NCBI GenBank assembly: GCA_004794785.1
Contig: SJOL01008619.1
Span: forward strand, 75,145-139,144
Direction of reading: 5' to 3'
Source of the DNA: Opisthorchis felineus
Lineage: Eukaryota > Platyhelminthes > Trematoda > Opisthorchiida > Opisthorchiidae
Length of the DNA stretch: 64,000 bases
Shown: positions 25,301 to 34,300 of the stretch, in pieces
Numbering within the stretch: position 1 is the stretch's first letter
Layout of the letters: the number at the start of each line of letters is the position of its first letter
Notes under the pieces: model-generated
The model's input: only the letters and a program-made list of their open reading frames with translations
What the model was told of the DNA's origin: nothing
Databases searched by the model: none
Made by a program: the position numbers and the translations under genes

Positions 25301-28300
25301 AGACTCTCCGATAATCCCGAATGGAACACCGTCCTTGCACGACAATCGTCCGTCACGTGTTGGGTCTGCTGGCAAGGTTCCCTCAGAACGACATCTTCGG
25401 GGTGGAGTCAGAGCAATGTTCGACGCAGAAATCGCTGCCGAAGCTCAGCGGATCAGTCGTCAGTTTCGGGCAATGGGATGGATCCCAGCTTCAGATTATG
25501 TTCAGTCATTTGGGGATGCTAACGGTGTGGTAGCAGATGGACTACTGACTGAGAATTCACACTTTCCAGGTATGTTTCCAGATGCTCATCACTAGAAGAC
25601 CTGCTGAAGCCCGCTTATGAGTCATTGCTTCACTCTTCTTTAGGCGCTATTCATGTTTGAAAGTGCCCTTTTGTTTATCTGTACGTGAAATTTTTTAGAT
25701 AACCAGCAATTGCAATTTTTTGTTTTTGAGAAATCTTCATCCCAAACACTGGAGCGTTGCATTGCCATTCGCTTTTCTGTCTCGTATGCAAATAAAATTT
25801 GGCCATCTATCCAGCTCCCACTTAACCCACCCATTATTGGAAGGACGCGCGCTGTAGTCTTCAGACACCACATTTTTGCATACCTTTGCATACCAGCCGT
25901 GATTGATCTAACCGAAGAGTCCTTTTGTAATATAGATAAATGTGGCTAAGCACCAGACATGCTTTTGTTTTTCGTTATCATTAACAAAAACGAATACTAC
26001 ACTGCTACCACAAGGACAAAACCAGTCTTCTGTGAGCAACGTTGGACGGGACGTTAGATTTATGAAAGGCTAGACTACTAATTGACTGGCGTAATATTTC
26101 TCCGTATTCCCATATGATTGGGTCTCAGTTTGTGTTGATGGTACTGCTTTACCAGCTTCTTACAATAGGTACTGGTCCTTACTTATGCAGATATAAAACA
26201 CTCACAGCCTCGACCCAAGTCCCCAGTACGCGATCCGCCACGCCCGCATCTGTTCCTGTTACCTCTGGACCCACAACGCAGTACCCCATGTTCGCGTCAG
26301 GCCTCTTTCCGCAATCGTCACCGTCGTGGCCTAGCCAGCGCAGCAGACAGTGAAACAGTCACATCCGTCACTTCACAGTTGGATGATGATGACTTCGACG
26401 AGGATTATGGCGCTCGAACAGATGCCAGTGATTTTGAGGATATTATCAATGAAACGGTACAATACGCAGATGATTGTTCCAAATTTAGTGAGTTTCACAT
26501 AGGACCAACCATCGTTTAAAACATGTTTGACTCTCTTCTTACGTCATCGAACACTGCTTCTTTTTGTAGACCCGGGTGCATGGGTTTCGGATTCCTATCC
26601 GGATCGGGAGTTGGGCTGTTTAATGGTTCGACCACGTTCTCTGAGTGCCACTTGTTTAAACGATTCTGCTCCTGCTGGCGATGCTCTTGCTGGGCTCCTG
26701 CTCGCATCTGACCTGTCGGAAGTGAGCTCCGACGAAAAGGATGGCACGACGAGCGATCCGGAAGCTGATGATTTACATCAAAAGAGGTTAGTTCGTTATG
26801 AGCCTGGATCTATGTATGAAGACATCCCATACCCTGGGATCACCCCACTTCCTAGTTAACCCAGCTGAGTATTTTCCCAGGCTAAAAAGGTAAACTGACT
26901 CCCTTCTTGTTAGTCACAGGTGGATGACCATGATTCACAACAAGTCGGGAACATGCTAAGCTATACAGACCATGTGAGTTAAGTTCGAAAACAAAGATGA
27001 AGTCAGCTGGATGGATGGGTACAGGAGGCACGTTCTGGTCAGTGCTATGTTAACTCTAGTACCACACAGCGGCGATACTCTCCACCTGTACACATCGAAC
27101 TGTAATCGACATGATCACCCAACGCTGTCAACGGATCCGAATTTTCTCCGAATCATTTGACGGACAACTTTCAGTTCTTCAGGATGCGTGGAAACTATCT
27201 TGCCTTGAACTAGTGAGTATCCGTAGTACAGGTGTCAGAAAGTTGTTGCAGGATAGCCTAGCTATTCCAATTTTAGTACTATATGTCTCATAGATCTGCA
27301 CCTTGGTGTGTATCTATAGCGTCTGCGGGCCCATCTGTGACGTATGCACCGATTTCCACGCATGAGTAGAGCGCGCTTATGCTTAAAGGTGTCGGTTATC
27401 CTTCTATTCATCGCGCAGTGAACAACTCGCGCCATGAATATTTCAACCTCTTTTCGACTCGCTAACACCGAATTTGGAATCTGTACTGGTCAACGCTGCA
27501 TGGTTTTTGGATAATAATAAAAAGCAACAAAGCCGAGTTATGGTGGGTAACATGCCCTAAGAGTATGAAGTGCCGACGAAGCCGACCGGGTCTAAGGTCA
27601 CTTAGTTGGAAGGTCAGACTGGCTGTTGAATCTGCGACGCCACAGTTGCAAGCCACCTTAGGAATGATACTAAACCTAAAGATCTCAATTATCGTGTAAG
27701 CAATACTCATCAACTGGTTGCGATAAGGTGACTGAGTTATCCGGTGAATCACAGCCCTCCACCTGATTTTAACAATGGCCATTCCAAACAGCATGATTGT
27801 GTTCATTGACGCAGCCCATGTGACTGTGTACGACTGTTTCTTTGCTGCATTCATAAAACAGATGCCACAATTTCGTCTCTTGAATTTCGTGTCTTTGGAT
27901 TCCGAATCGCTTCGTCGTTTTCATTACGTGATAATCATTCATCCCTCGTTCAGTTTGTCCACCTGGTAACTATGATTGTCATAGGTTACTCCCGTACACT
28001 TACCACATCAGTGGTTCTTGGTGTTGCGGTATCCTGAAAGGGAATCGTTTTTCCCATTTTTAATTTATACTATGTATGTTGGTATCTCATACAACTATTC
28101 GCCGCACTCTCGGTTCCAAAATTGCGTGAGCCTCTCAAGAGTATCTAACTGCAGTCGCTAGAAGAAACTTTCCAGATACACAATTTTTCAAAACAAGAAT
28201 CTAAGTCAGCGGTTTTCCCCTTATCTCACCCTCGAAGTACCTTTAAACAACTGTGTTTGTCCGCTTCTTTAGTTACTTGGACGATCATCACAACACCCAA

Positions 28301-28699
28301 CGATCTGCTGCACCGTCTGCACGTCTCTGTGATCGCCAGCGTAAGGCCGTTCGCCGAGTAAAGTCTAGTCGCACTTCACAACGACCGAGCGATGTCAGCG
28401 AAGATAATGCCGGTTTCGTCCGCCTCAAACGCCGTGCTGCCCGAGTCCGCAGCCTGCTACCCCCTGATCTACAACCCTTCGTTCTTCCTGGATGTATGAG
28501 CTCTTTGAGTCGGTCATCCTCAGTGGCTAGCTCCATCGGTCTACATCATCTGAAGACTGGATTAGTGTTCCTCTCCCTCTCACGCCGTCGGCCCTCCGGC
28601 AAAAGCATTTCTACAAGACACCGAAAGCGTAGGTGTCGCCTACCTCGCTGTTCCAGCGATCCAGAACTTCGAATAAAGGCCATAAAAGGATGTAGTTAA
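7200..28699 (+). CDS. Adenylyl cyclase, ADCY9-like, 3' portion (multi-exon gene)
   Basis: Membrane adenylyl cyclase family (ATP to cAMP). Only the last transmembrane helix, the C2 domain and the tail are in view; C1 and the first membrane cluster would lie before base 1. Exons: 7200-7335, 7435-7950, 8498-8621, 9748-10220, 12605-13130, 13683-13897, 14836-15104, 15896-16186, 18304-18682, 20043-20178, 20647-20745, 21612-22018, 22437-22876, 22991-23374, 25244-25569, 26227-26487, 26570-26786 and 28273-28699. Every junction keeps phase, and the sum closes on the stop at 28699. C2 marks are LYSKPYHLVGL, RLLNHMISLIDGL, GGATVGYAVGL, LRVALHAGP and WGDPVNV. I favour ADCY9 because of the WGD motif, the EHL..L..F helix and the spacing after the last helix. 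It differs from the family by its degenerate active site and a tail of about 1,458 residues. It could instead be another fluke cyclase paralogue. Confidence 0.82.
7435..7950 (+). CDS. Adenylyl cyclase exon: N-terminal half of the C2 domain
   Basis: 172 codons, phase 0 at both ends (tttcag acceptor, cat|gtgagt donor). In order, it encodes the helical linker and LLISAVPRFVVAVL (family: NILPxHVAxxFL), then LYSKPYHLVGLVLIQLSVNPD (family: LYSQSYxxVxVxFASIxNF), RLLNHMISLIDGL (family: RxLNEIIxDFDxLL) and VKVHVGGATVGYAVGL (family: EKIKTIGxTYMAAxGL). Two insertions of roughly 30 residues, one Thr/Glu-rich and one Lys/Ser/Gly-rich, separate these blocks. The lysine that reads adenine in family members (IKTIG) is histidine here. 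Confidence 0.85.
8498..8621 (+). CDS. Adenylyl cyclase exon: C2 domain helix
   Basis: Acceptor aaaacag, donor g|gtaagt, ends in phase 1. It encodes EHLTHLLTFTEKILEACEE and then FIHLRV, matching the amphipathic helix and the LRVG strand of C2 domains. ADCY9 has a similar EHL..L..F pattern. Confidence 0.85.
8622..9747 (+). other. Cyclase intron
   Basis: Intron between two C2 exons (gtaagt to cttgcag). I see no repeat or gene in it. Confidence 0.75.
9748..10220 (+). CDS. Adenylyl cyclase exon: C-terminal half of the C2 domain
   Basis: It begins ALHAGPALVGLIG (family: GxxxGPVVAGVIG) and continues FNLWGDPVNVCLHLLHES (family: YDIWGxTVNVASRMEST). The nucleotide-specifying aspartate of YDIWG is Asn. 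The catalytic Asn of VNV is kept. The transition-state Arg of ASRM is His. After the domain end (about LVWRCVDTQ), a Pro/Ala linker leads into the tail. Donor aaagtg|gttagt, phase 0. Confidence 0.85.
10221..12604 (+). other. Cyclase intron between the C2 domain and the tail
   Basis: A 2.4 kb intron. Its only recognised content is the antisense hammerhead-like motif near 10,890. Confidence 0.7.
10868..10920 (-). ncRNA. Hammerhead-ribozyme-like motif in a cyclase intron
   Basis: On the minus strand the invariant core CUGAUGA (10908-10902) and GAAA (10887-10884) are present. Between them GCU...GGC can form a short stem II. After GAAA comes CCGG then UA, so a self-complementary stem III of 2 bp per strand would place cleavage after GUA. 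GGCUAC before the core can pair with GUGGGC after the cleavage site to give stem I with one mismatch and one G-U. Minimal hammerheads with tiny stem III, thought to act as dimers, are known from Penelope-like elements. Confidence 0.5.
12605..13130 (+). CDS. Adenylyl cyclase exon: start of the long tail (Pro/Gln/Ser-rich)
   Basis: The acceptor is aacatctag after a long T-run. The exon starts in phase 0 and ends in phase 1 at catg|gtcagt. It encodes a disordered-looking segment with a six-proline run (VVPPPPPPHKRL) and repeated Gln, Ser and Val. No known domain. Confidence 0.75.
13683..13897 (+). CDS. Adenylyl cyclase tail exon
   Basis: Acceptor gctttcag, donor agag|gtgcga, phase 1 to 0. It encodes a Pro-rich stretch (NFEPPEPHPARVTSQLLEP) and a basic segment. 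No domain recognised. Confidence 0.65.
14283..14466 (-). repeat. tRNA-derived SINE, near full length
   Basis: On the minus strand the head holds an A-box-like TGGCTCAGTGGTTAGAGCG and a B-box GGTTCGAACCC. The body reads CTAGGCTTGGGCAAT and GGCAGCTAGGCACCGAAAGG, and the end is AGCTGAACGATTAT. Similar copies in the window show that this is a family. RNA polymerase III promoter boxes appear intact. Confidence 0.85.
14490..14577 (+). repeat. tRNA-derived SINE, 5' fragment
   Basis: The head (GCTCAGCGGTTAGGGTGTGA, TACTGACCGGAAG) and part of the body (GGCTTGGGTAACCTGGCA) of the same family are present. It is on the plus strand, head-to-head with the preceding copy and about 24 bases from it. The B-box is damaged. 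Confidence 0.75.
14836..15104 (+). CDS. Adenylyl cyclase tail exon
   Basis: Acceptor ccttgtag, donor acga|gtgagt, phase 0 to 2. It encodes KMKPPIPTPLLKQAERP followed by a Ser/Glu-rich region. No domain recognised. Confidence 0.7.
15896..16186 (+). CDS. Adenylyl cyclase tail exon (basic, Ser/Thr-rich)
   Basis: Acceptor ttccaag, donor tcag|gtgagc, phase 2 to 2. It encodes the strongly basic run HGKRKRTRRASQTTRSSS, which looks like a nuclear-localisation or phosphorylation-type segment, followed by Ser/His-rich sequence. Confidence 0.7.
16187..18303 (+). other. Cyclase intron
   Basis: A 2.1 kb intron. Short frames on both strands show no recognisable protein. Confidence 0.65.
18304..18682 (+). 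CDS. Adenylyl cyclase tail exon (Gly/Ser/Tyr-rich) with a GC donor
   Basis: Acceptor acctctccag. It encodes a Pro/Gly/Ser-rich region (PSPVGYGSGNYVGGN) and LKLWPDDCLQSDRIALTKAS. The only phase-compatible end before the next exon is tgg|gcaagt, a GC donor. A GT donor 3 bases further on (gtcttc) would put the next exon into a frame that contains a stop. Confidence 0.65.
18927..18992 (-). repeat. SINE fragment
   Basis: It matches the 3' body of the family on the minus strand (GGCAACCTGGCAGTAT, GTTACGGTTGAA), with an internal deletion and no tRNA-like head. Confidence 0.5.
19621..19828 (+). repeat. tRNA-derived SINE with an ATT microsatellite tail
   Basis: This full-length copy lies in a cyclase intron in sense orientation. 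The head is AGCTAGTGGTTAAGGCGCGAA, with a degenerate B-box GGCTCGAACTC. The body is complete, through GGCAGCTAGGCACCGAAAGG, and is followed by about nine ATT units. The tail shows the 3' end of the family. Confidence 0.85.
20043..20178 (+). CDS. Adenylyl cyclase tail exon
   Basis: Acceptor tttctttaacag, donor gatg|gtacgt, phase 0 to 1. It encodes EFRGQSPKDTGSPLASDVD and a short acidic, Ser-rich end. The next exon continues in frame. Confidence 0.6.
20647..20745 (+). CDS. Adenylyl cyclase tail exon (tentative donor)
   Basis: Acceptor cttgttgcag. It encodes LNEFWYTNPSWIQESDDSIL and then an Arg/His-rich end. The donor cttg|gtcgca is weak but joins in phase to the next exon. If it is not used, the frame stops 18 bases later (TGA), giving an alternative C terminus. 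Confidence 0.5.
21501..21611 (+). repeat. Tandem duplication of a splice-acceptor region
   Basis: Two consecutive copies (21501-21556 and 21557-21611), each starting AATGTGTGT.TCTATCTC and ending ACCCGA(C)CAG. The second copy ends at the acceptor of the cyclase exon at 21612. The copies differ at only a few bases. Confidence 0.9.
21612..22018 (+). CDS. Adenylyl cyclase tail exon (acidic)
   Basis: Acceptor cccgacag, donor gacgag|gtaagg. It begins with an acidic run (DGDFGDYEDEGDSHGEVEDE) and ends LPHECICESDGDE, in phase 0. The acceptor lies at the end of a tandem duplication that also carries a second acceptor-like site. Confidence 0.75.
22276..22330 (-). repeat. SINE head fragment
   Basis: A short minus-strand match to the tRNA-like head (CTACTGACCGGAAGGTCCTTGG region) with no body, in the intron after the exon ending at 22018. 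Confidence 0.45.
22437..22876 (+). CDS. Adenylyl cyclase tail exon
   Basis: The acceptor is tattttttag and the exon starts at phase 0 with MFAYHNRPGVFHINPYSVQG. It ends in phase 2 at gctg|gtaggt; an upstream gtgagc donor would break phase. Pro/Ser/Asn-rich. No domain recognised. Confidence 0.75.
22991..23374 (+). CDS. Adenylyl cyclase tail exon
   Basis: It follows a short 114-base intron (acceptor tatcatag). It encodes VYDTGDDADVDDDYKQVEIF and then a Gly/Pro/Ser-rich region. Donor aacg|gtgagt, phase 2. Confidence 0.75.
23375..25243 (+). other. Cyclase intron
   Basis: 1.9 kb, gtgagt to gttcag. Nothing recognised. Confidence 0.7.
25244..25569 (+). CDS. Adenylyl cyclase tail exon with a predicted helix
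   Basis: Acceptor gccgttcag, donor ccag|gtatgt, phase 2 to 1. It contains the only clearly ordered-looking part of the tail, a helical segment AEIAAEAQRISRQFRAMGWI followed by PASDYVQSFGDANG. This is a good candidate for a conserved interaction motif. Confidence 0.75.
26227..26487 (+). CDS. Adenylyl cyclase tail exon (Arg-rich, then acidic)
   Basis: The reading frame is fixed by the acidic run LDDDDFDEDYGARTDASDFE and by the phase of both neighbours. The acceptor gtccccag at 26226 is the phase-compatible choice; another cag lies about 25 bases upstream. The donor is ttta|gtgagt. Confidence 0.6.
26570..26786 (+). CDS. Adenylyl cyclase tail exon
   Basis: It follows an 82-base intron (acceptor tttttgtag). 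It encodes PGAWVSDSYPDRELGCLMVR and then an acidic Ser/Glu/Asp segment. Donor agag|gttagt, phase 2. Confidence 0.75.
26787..28272 (+). other. Last cyclase intron
   Basis: 1.5 kb, gttagt to tctttag. Nothing recognised. Confidence 0.7.
28273..28699 (+). CDS. Adenylyl cyclase last exon, basic C terminus
   Basis: Acceptor gcttctttag, in phase with the previous exon and open to the stop codon TAA at 28697-28699. It is very basic, with RQRKAVRRVKSSRTSQRP near the start and RHRKRRCRLPRC near the end. I saw no canonical AATAAA close downstream. Confidence 0.75.
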
Positions 28700-31052
28700 T
28701 ACTGCTAAATCGTATAGTTTGTGGCACATCATTCTCCACCCGGTTAATTCGAAGCCCGTTCGATGAGTTTGCTGTATCCGCCTTCATTGGAGCAGGTGAC
28801 AATACCTGATATACATTCTCAAGTATTCACATTTCTCACGACGAAATTTTTCCATTATTTGGCTGTCTATGTTGGAGCGCCTCCATATCTTTGCATTTAG
28901 GCTTGCATGTCAACTGTTTTTGGCGCCTACAAATCGCCCGTCGTCTTCATGCTATTTACGCTTTATTTCAGTAGGCAAATTCCTACAGCACATTTTACCG
29001 GCGTTTTTTTGCCTCGGGCAAAACTTTGCATGCTTAGCCCGATTTTATCCGTCCTCTGTTAGATATATATCGGATGCATTGTTCGACCTAACAGAAAATC
29101 ATGATATTAGGAGTTACAGTATTTCTTTTCCTATCATAGTGTATCTTCCGTTCAAATTATTGTACTCTCCAGTATGATCTTGCAACGCCTGGCCGTGGTG
29201 CTTCGCCTTGTTTCTCCCCCACACGCACACACGATTGGCTTTCCCATGAAGTGTTTTAACACGGCCTTTTTACCGTACAAGGTGCAATTTGAATCCGTTC
29301 TCTTTTTCATTCTTTTATCTGTTTTATACGAAATTAAATTAGCAAATCACTAAGGTTTGTCCTCTGCTCGGATGAATGGTTGGGTTACGTAGCGAACAAA
29401 ACAAATGAACGATCCAAGTTCGTATCCCCGCCCTTTTATTCAGTTAAAACGTTACATTCTCGAACCTTTTAGCTGAGCTGATGGGCCCTACTGTGATGTG
29501 GACAGACCTGCAAAACGAACGTAATTATTCTGTACAAAATGAAGGACAGATTGCCAATCGATGGGAAAACTGCGCAGTCCACTCGGAATATGTTCCGATA
29601 GGAATATTCAAAATTCAGGTATGAAGCGAAAATGCTCACTCAAAAACCTCGTAATGCGCTCACTACCCGAGTCGTACTTGTAGGATACCAGCTGTCACCC
29701 TCTCTGATGCACCGCGCTACTTTATTTTAGCGTCATCGGTGGGCGAAACTGATGGGTCGGAACACTTGCAACCCTTCCAGAGTCTACAACTGGTGGTTAG
29801 ATATCTTAAGAAAGTGCTTATCCCTTCTACGCGAAGTCGTGAGGATTGCATGCCTGCAGCATCTTAACCTCACATTGAGACATCTATGGGTAAAAGGGCA
29901 TGATCATGGCCAGCCAATGCACCATACATCCACGTGACCAGAACAATATAAGTTAAGAACTATATGGCTCATATTCGTCCATGAAAACTTTCATCCTGAG
30001 CAACTGAGTACTCTTGGGAGTAGTTTCACATTTCTAGACTGTATAGTACAGAATTATACAGAAACATTCTAGAGCCGGGAAACTAATCCCATAGTCTCCC
30101 TCCCCGCGATTTTCGAATGCACGATGATTCTCAACTTTAAGTGAAGGTGACTATTTTTCCTTTGAGAGTCACGTTTATCCAACTACAGATCGAATGTAAA
30201 CCAAAAAGTTGCGAATTCCCTCCAACAGATGCTGCTACAGCGAACGTCACATCCTGCACGGACGTCGTTAACATGCGCCAAATCAAACCAAGCTGAAGCT
30301 TAGATACACCAAACTAAGTACTATCAGGTCTTCAGAATTCACACCCAGTTATGTCTTGCAGGATAGTACGAACCCTCGTCTTTTCTAGGCCATAACCCCC
30401 TTGCTGCATTCAAGCCCTCTTATTTGAATTACGGTGAAACAGTCAAATGATTTAGTGATTTTTGTTGCCTTTATAGAACGTCCACAGGATCTACCAAAAA
30501 CGAGCCGAACACTCAGGTGAACAGTACATCAGTTCAGACAGCTCTACTGGCCAAGAATGTCAACCGGGTACCTATCCATATTTGTCTCCGAGACATGTGC
30601 AGAGGAGTAGCTCTAATTACTTGAGGAATCCAAGGGGATGAAGGGTCTTTATCGTGAAAAGACAAACATTGGTTGCCGGTCTTGCCAACAAAATAATTAC
30701 TCCTACAGATCTGAAAAGTGTTGCAATCTCAACCTCCCCCTGAGCAATTTCAGCGGCAAAAGTACGTAAATCAGACTTGAACCAAAGGATGTTCATCCAA
30801 CTGTGTCATGGGATGTAACCATTGAGTTCCCTGATGCAGGTCAATTATCCGTTACTCCTATTCTGCGGGACAGTGTCGAACATTTGGCTTGTATCACTGA
30901 CGTCAGATTTTTTTAACCAGGATCTACACTCCAGAAGTTTTTTCGTTGATGGGGGACCCCAGTCCTCTGGTTGGGCAGCGAAATATCGTATATTATTTCA
31001 CGAAACGAACAAAGTTAAAAATGCAACACAACAGAAGTTAACTGCATTGAGC
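28700..31052. other. Region between the convergent cyclase and IFT74 genes
   Basis: It should hold both 3' UTRs and poly(A) sites. I found no clear AATAAA placed to define either end, and no repeat of the families seen elsewhere in the window. Confidence 0.6.
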
Positions 31053-31358
31053 TCAAAGTACAACAGGTTTGGATGATAATGAGGTTTTCAAGCACTCATT
31101 GTATGCCCTCACCATCTCCAAAGCTTTTGCAGCAAGTCCCTTATGGTCAGTCTCCAAGCGTTTGTTTGCGATCGACTCCATCAGGGCGTAGTTTGTCTGT
31201 TCGTGCTGGGCCCAACGACGTTCTAGATTGGTCAGTTGCATATATGTGTCCTGACTGGTTAGCGTGTTTTGGATGGAACTGTACTCTTTGGCCAGCGACT
31301 GATTGAGTTTATGCAGACTTTCACGATGTCCTTCCAATCGTCGCTTCTCCATGGTAAG
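31053..31358 (-). CDS. IFT74: IFT74 exon 8 (last)
   Basis: Acceptor ccatttcag. It encodes [20 protein letters not shown], then [20 protein letters not shown] and a short C terminus with its stop at 31053. This matches the C-terminal part of IFT74. Confidence 0.93.
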   Translation of the reverse strand, partial: LTMEKRRLEGHRESLHKLNQSLAKEYSSIQNTLTSQDTYMQLTNLERRWAQHEQTNYALMESIANKRLETDHKGLAAKALEMVRAYNECLKTSLSSKPVVL

Positions 31359-34300
31359 CTGAAATGGATTGAACTTCGCGCTATCATTTCGGATTGTATC
31401 AGGCACATTTTGATTTATGGATCTTAAAGAAAACTGAAATGGTTCATGGTATCTATTTCACAACCTACGGTGATGTCCAACGAATCCGTCGACCTTCGCT
31501 TGCATTGCATAGCGTGCAGTCTAGCGACTGTATGCCAGGTGCACCACCGCGACAACTAGATCCCAGCAACAACACTTGCCCGGAGTTTGTTAATGAAACT
31601 ACTATCATGACGACCGGTCAAATAGCCCTAGAAGTTGCCATTCAATTGTGATCGGCTTCTCTCAGAAGTGGCGTCCCATAGACTGACTAAGGTATTCGCA
31701 GGTTGGGGAACCCCAGTGAGGGGATTTCACGTGCGATCTGAATCACTGGCACCCCATGGTTCTTTTCTCGTGAGTGACGATGTTACCCCGTTGACGTAAG
31801 TGAACCGATTGGAACCAAATCGTGGCTCTCACTTCCTAGTTCTCCATATCCTCAGTGAAAAGCTGTAGCAGCTGGGATCATTGCACCTCGGAGCACGGAT
31901 TGTGAGCCGAAAAACTGACTGACCCCATTGTGTAGGGTCCCTACGTACAGGCAAGATGGCGCTGTTAGCGTAAAGACACTCGCATTCAGATGGGAGTTCG
32001 GGATCACACGGAATACAAAAAGTAATTCAGCAGTAACGCCTTGATAGAAGCTGCATTTTCCTAAAGGAGCAGCAGACCGGGACTTGAACACCTCGTTCTC
32101 CCAGAAATCAATGCTGAGCATCGAATAGAATACAGCGTTGTAAGTGACGCACCTACTTAGAACGAGACGCCGATACGTATGTGGAAACTAGTTATTTTTC
32201 GAGTAAGAGCGATATAAACAGACGAACAGCGATGTTGCTCCTGTAAAGTGGTGTCCGTTTCATCAATATCCAAATGGTGAGACCGTGGCTTTTCCGTACG
32301 TTCACTGGTTCTGCTCAGCCACGCGAATCGGAGTATATATGAATGAATGACACCCACAAGGCTGATCGTTTGAATTTTTGCCGTTGCTAATGTTCACTGA
32401 ACCGTATCTTCACAGTATCCCCATGGTATGACTCAATGCTGGTCCAGACGGAGGATAAAGCACCTGCTCTTAGGCATTTGGCACAGGTGGACGCGATTCC
32501 GAGCCTGAAGTAGCTCGGATGTTTAGTCACGAAGTTCTAACTAAAAGGTTGCTGCTCACTAGGGTTGGACCACTTGACAAGCTGAAGGGCGGTCATACAC
32601 CGCAAAAGTGCTGTACAACAATATGGTCGAAAAATACACTTGCCGTTTCTGACTTTTATGACCAGCACCAAACTTCGTGCTCTAGGTAGACACTCTGCTC
32701 AGAATATCACCATGCAGTAAGAATATCCATATTTCCCTTTAAAATCACAGATTTATTCTGAGCTTTCGTTTTAAATATAAAAGCGAACTTTTCTAAGGTT
32801 CGATGCCTTTTAAAAGAGGGGCTACTAGTGTCATGGGCAAAAACGAACATCTTCCAACTCACTGTTTCACTCTTTGTTTTGGCGTCCTCTTTCACTTTGT
32901 CCAGATCGGAAAATTGTTTTATCTCTTCCTCCATATTGGCTATTCTCTTGCGAAGTGCTTCCATTTCCTGTGAATGTTGCAGCGAAGAGAGTTAAAAACA
33001 ACTATATGGTTGGTTAGTGAGGATCACTTTCGCCTGCTATTCTACAAAATGAAGCAGAGTTGTATGATCTCGGAAATGTGATAAAATGTCCATAAGATTT
33101 TCCGGAACTCGAGAAATTCCGGCATCTAAGGCGCAAGCTACTAGCCAGAAGATTCGTCATCTGAACCCCACCCCATCTTTTCGATTGTTTCTTATCTGGA
33201 TTCGGGCAGCATGGTAGTATCTCGGCCACCGTTCTCCCTACAGGATGCACAAAATCTGTTCACAGAACGATTTTCACCCATTTGTGAGCTGCTTCGGAGT
33301 AGGCTTTGTGGACTAAACTGTGGATGTTATTGAAAGAAGTATAGCAAATGTGAATTTCAATCGTATAGGTGTGATTTAGACGAATAATAATCGTAAGCTG
33401 CCTTACAAAATTGTCATCCCCCAAGCAAGAGATCGCTGTTTCTGATATCTCCTTCCCGCCTTATCATTCCTATGGTATAAACATACCCCCTTGAGAACCG
33501 TCTTACTTTTAGAGGCGTTGAAGGACAACTGTAAGGCATCGGCTTGGTTCCATCAAGAATGATGGATTTTTGGTGAGAATGGTGTTAAACTCGGAGGTTG
33601 TTTGATGCACCGTAGAACAACCAGAATATGACTCGGTCAAAGCCAGTGCCTCAGCAGAATTATTCCAAGATACAATTCCACCAACCCCGTACCACGTTAG
33701 TTGTGCAGGGGATGTGTTAATACCTTGTTATCATGAGAATATATTATGTCATCCATGACAAGAAATTAATGATAGGGCCAACACTGTGGCCCTCTTGTGA
33801 AACAAACACTGTGACCGGCCAGTTGTGCTCAATATAGAATGGTGCCGAAAAAATAATTAATTTAGCCCAAACCAAATTCATCTAATCGGCCGGGATTGCT
33901 ATCACACCCAGCTTGACCCTGGCCAATCCAACAACGGTGTGCACGGTCTACCTGAAATCCCAGCTCAGCCATCCGGGGTTAGTGGATAGAAGGTCGAACA
34001 CCCAAGCCGTATCCACCATTACGTCACTACCAAGATAAAAACTATTGATAGATGCGTCGACTTTCCTATTCAAATGATTATTTGAGTCGGTCTATTCGTT
34101 TGCGGTTGGGAGACCCATTTCTACTGGCTTATGTGACTTAGAGCCAGACAAACTGAACGGGCCGCCTGGTGACATGTGAAGCCACTCCAGCGCACTCTGC
34201 AGGCGTGCAAGGGAGCGATGAAGTTATATGTCAACTTGGTTAGTTGGCGTCACTGGTGGAAAAAACGCTTGTGCAATCCACAGTCACTGCTAATTGATTG

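Noticed and set aside
27111..27854. Short frames on both strands in the last cyclase intron
   Set aside because: No splice sites in suitable phase and no domain similarity.
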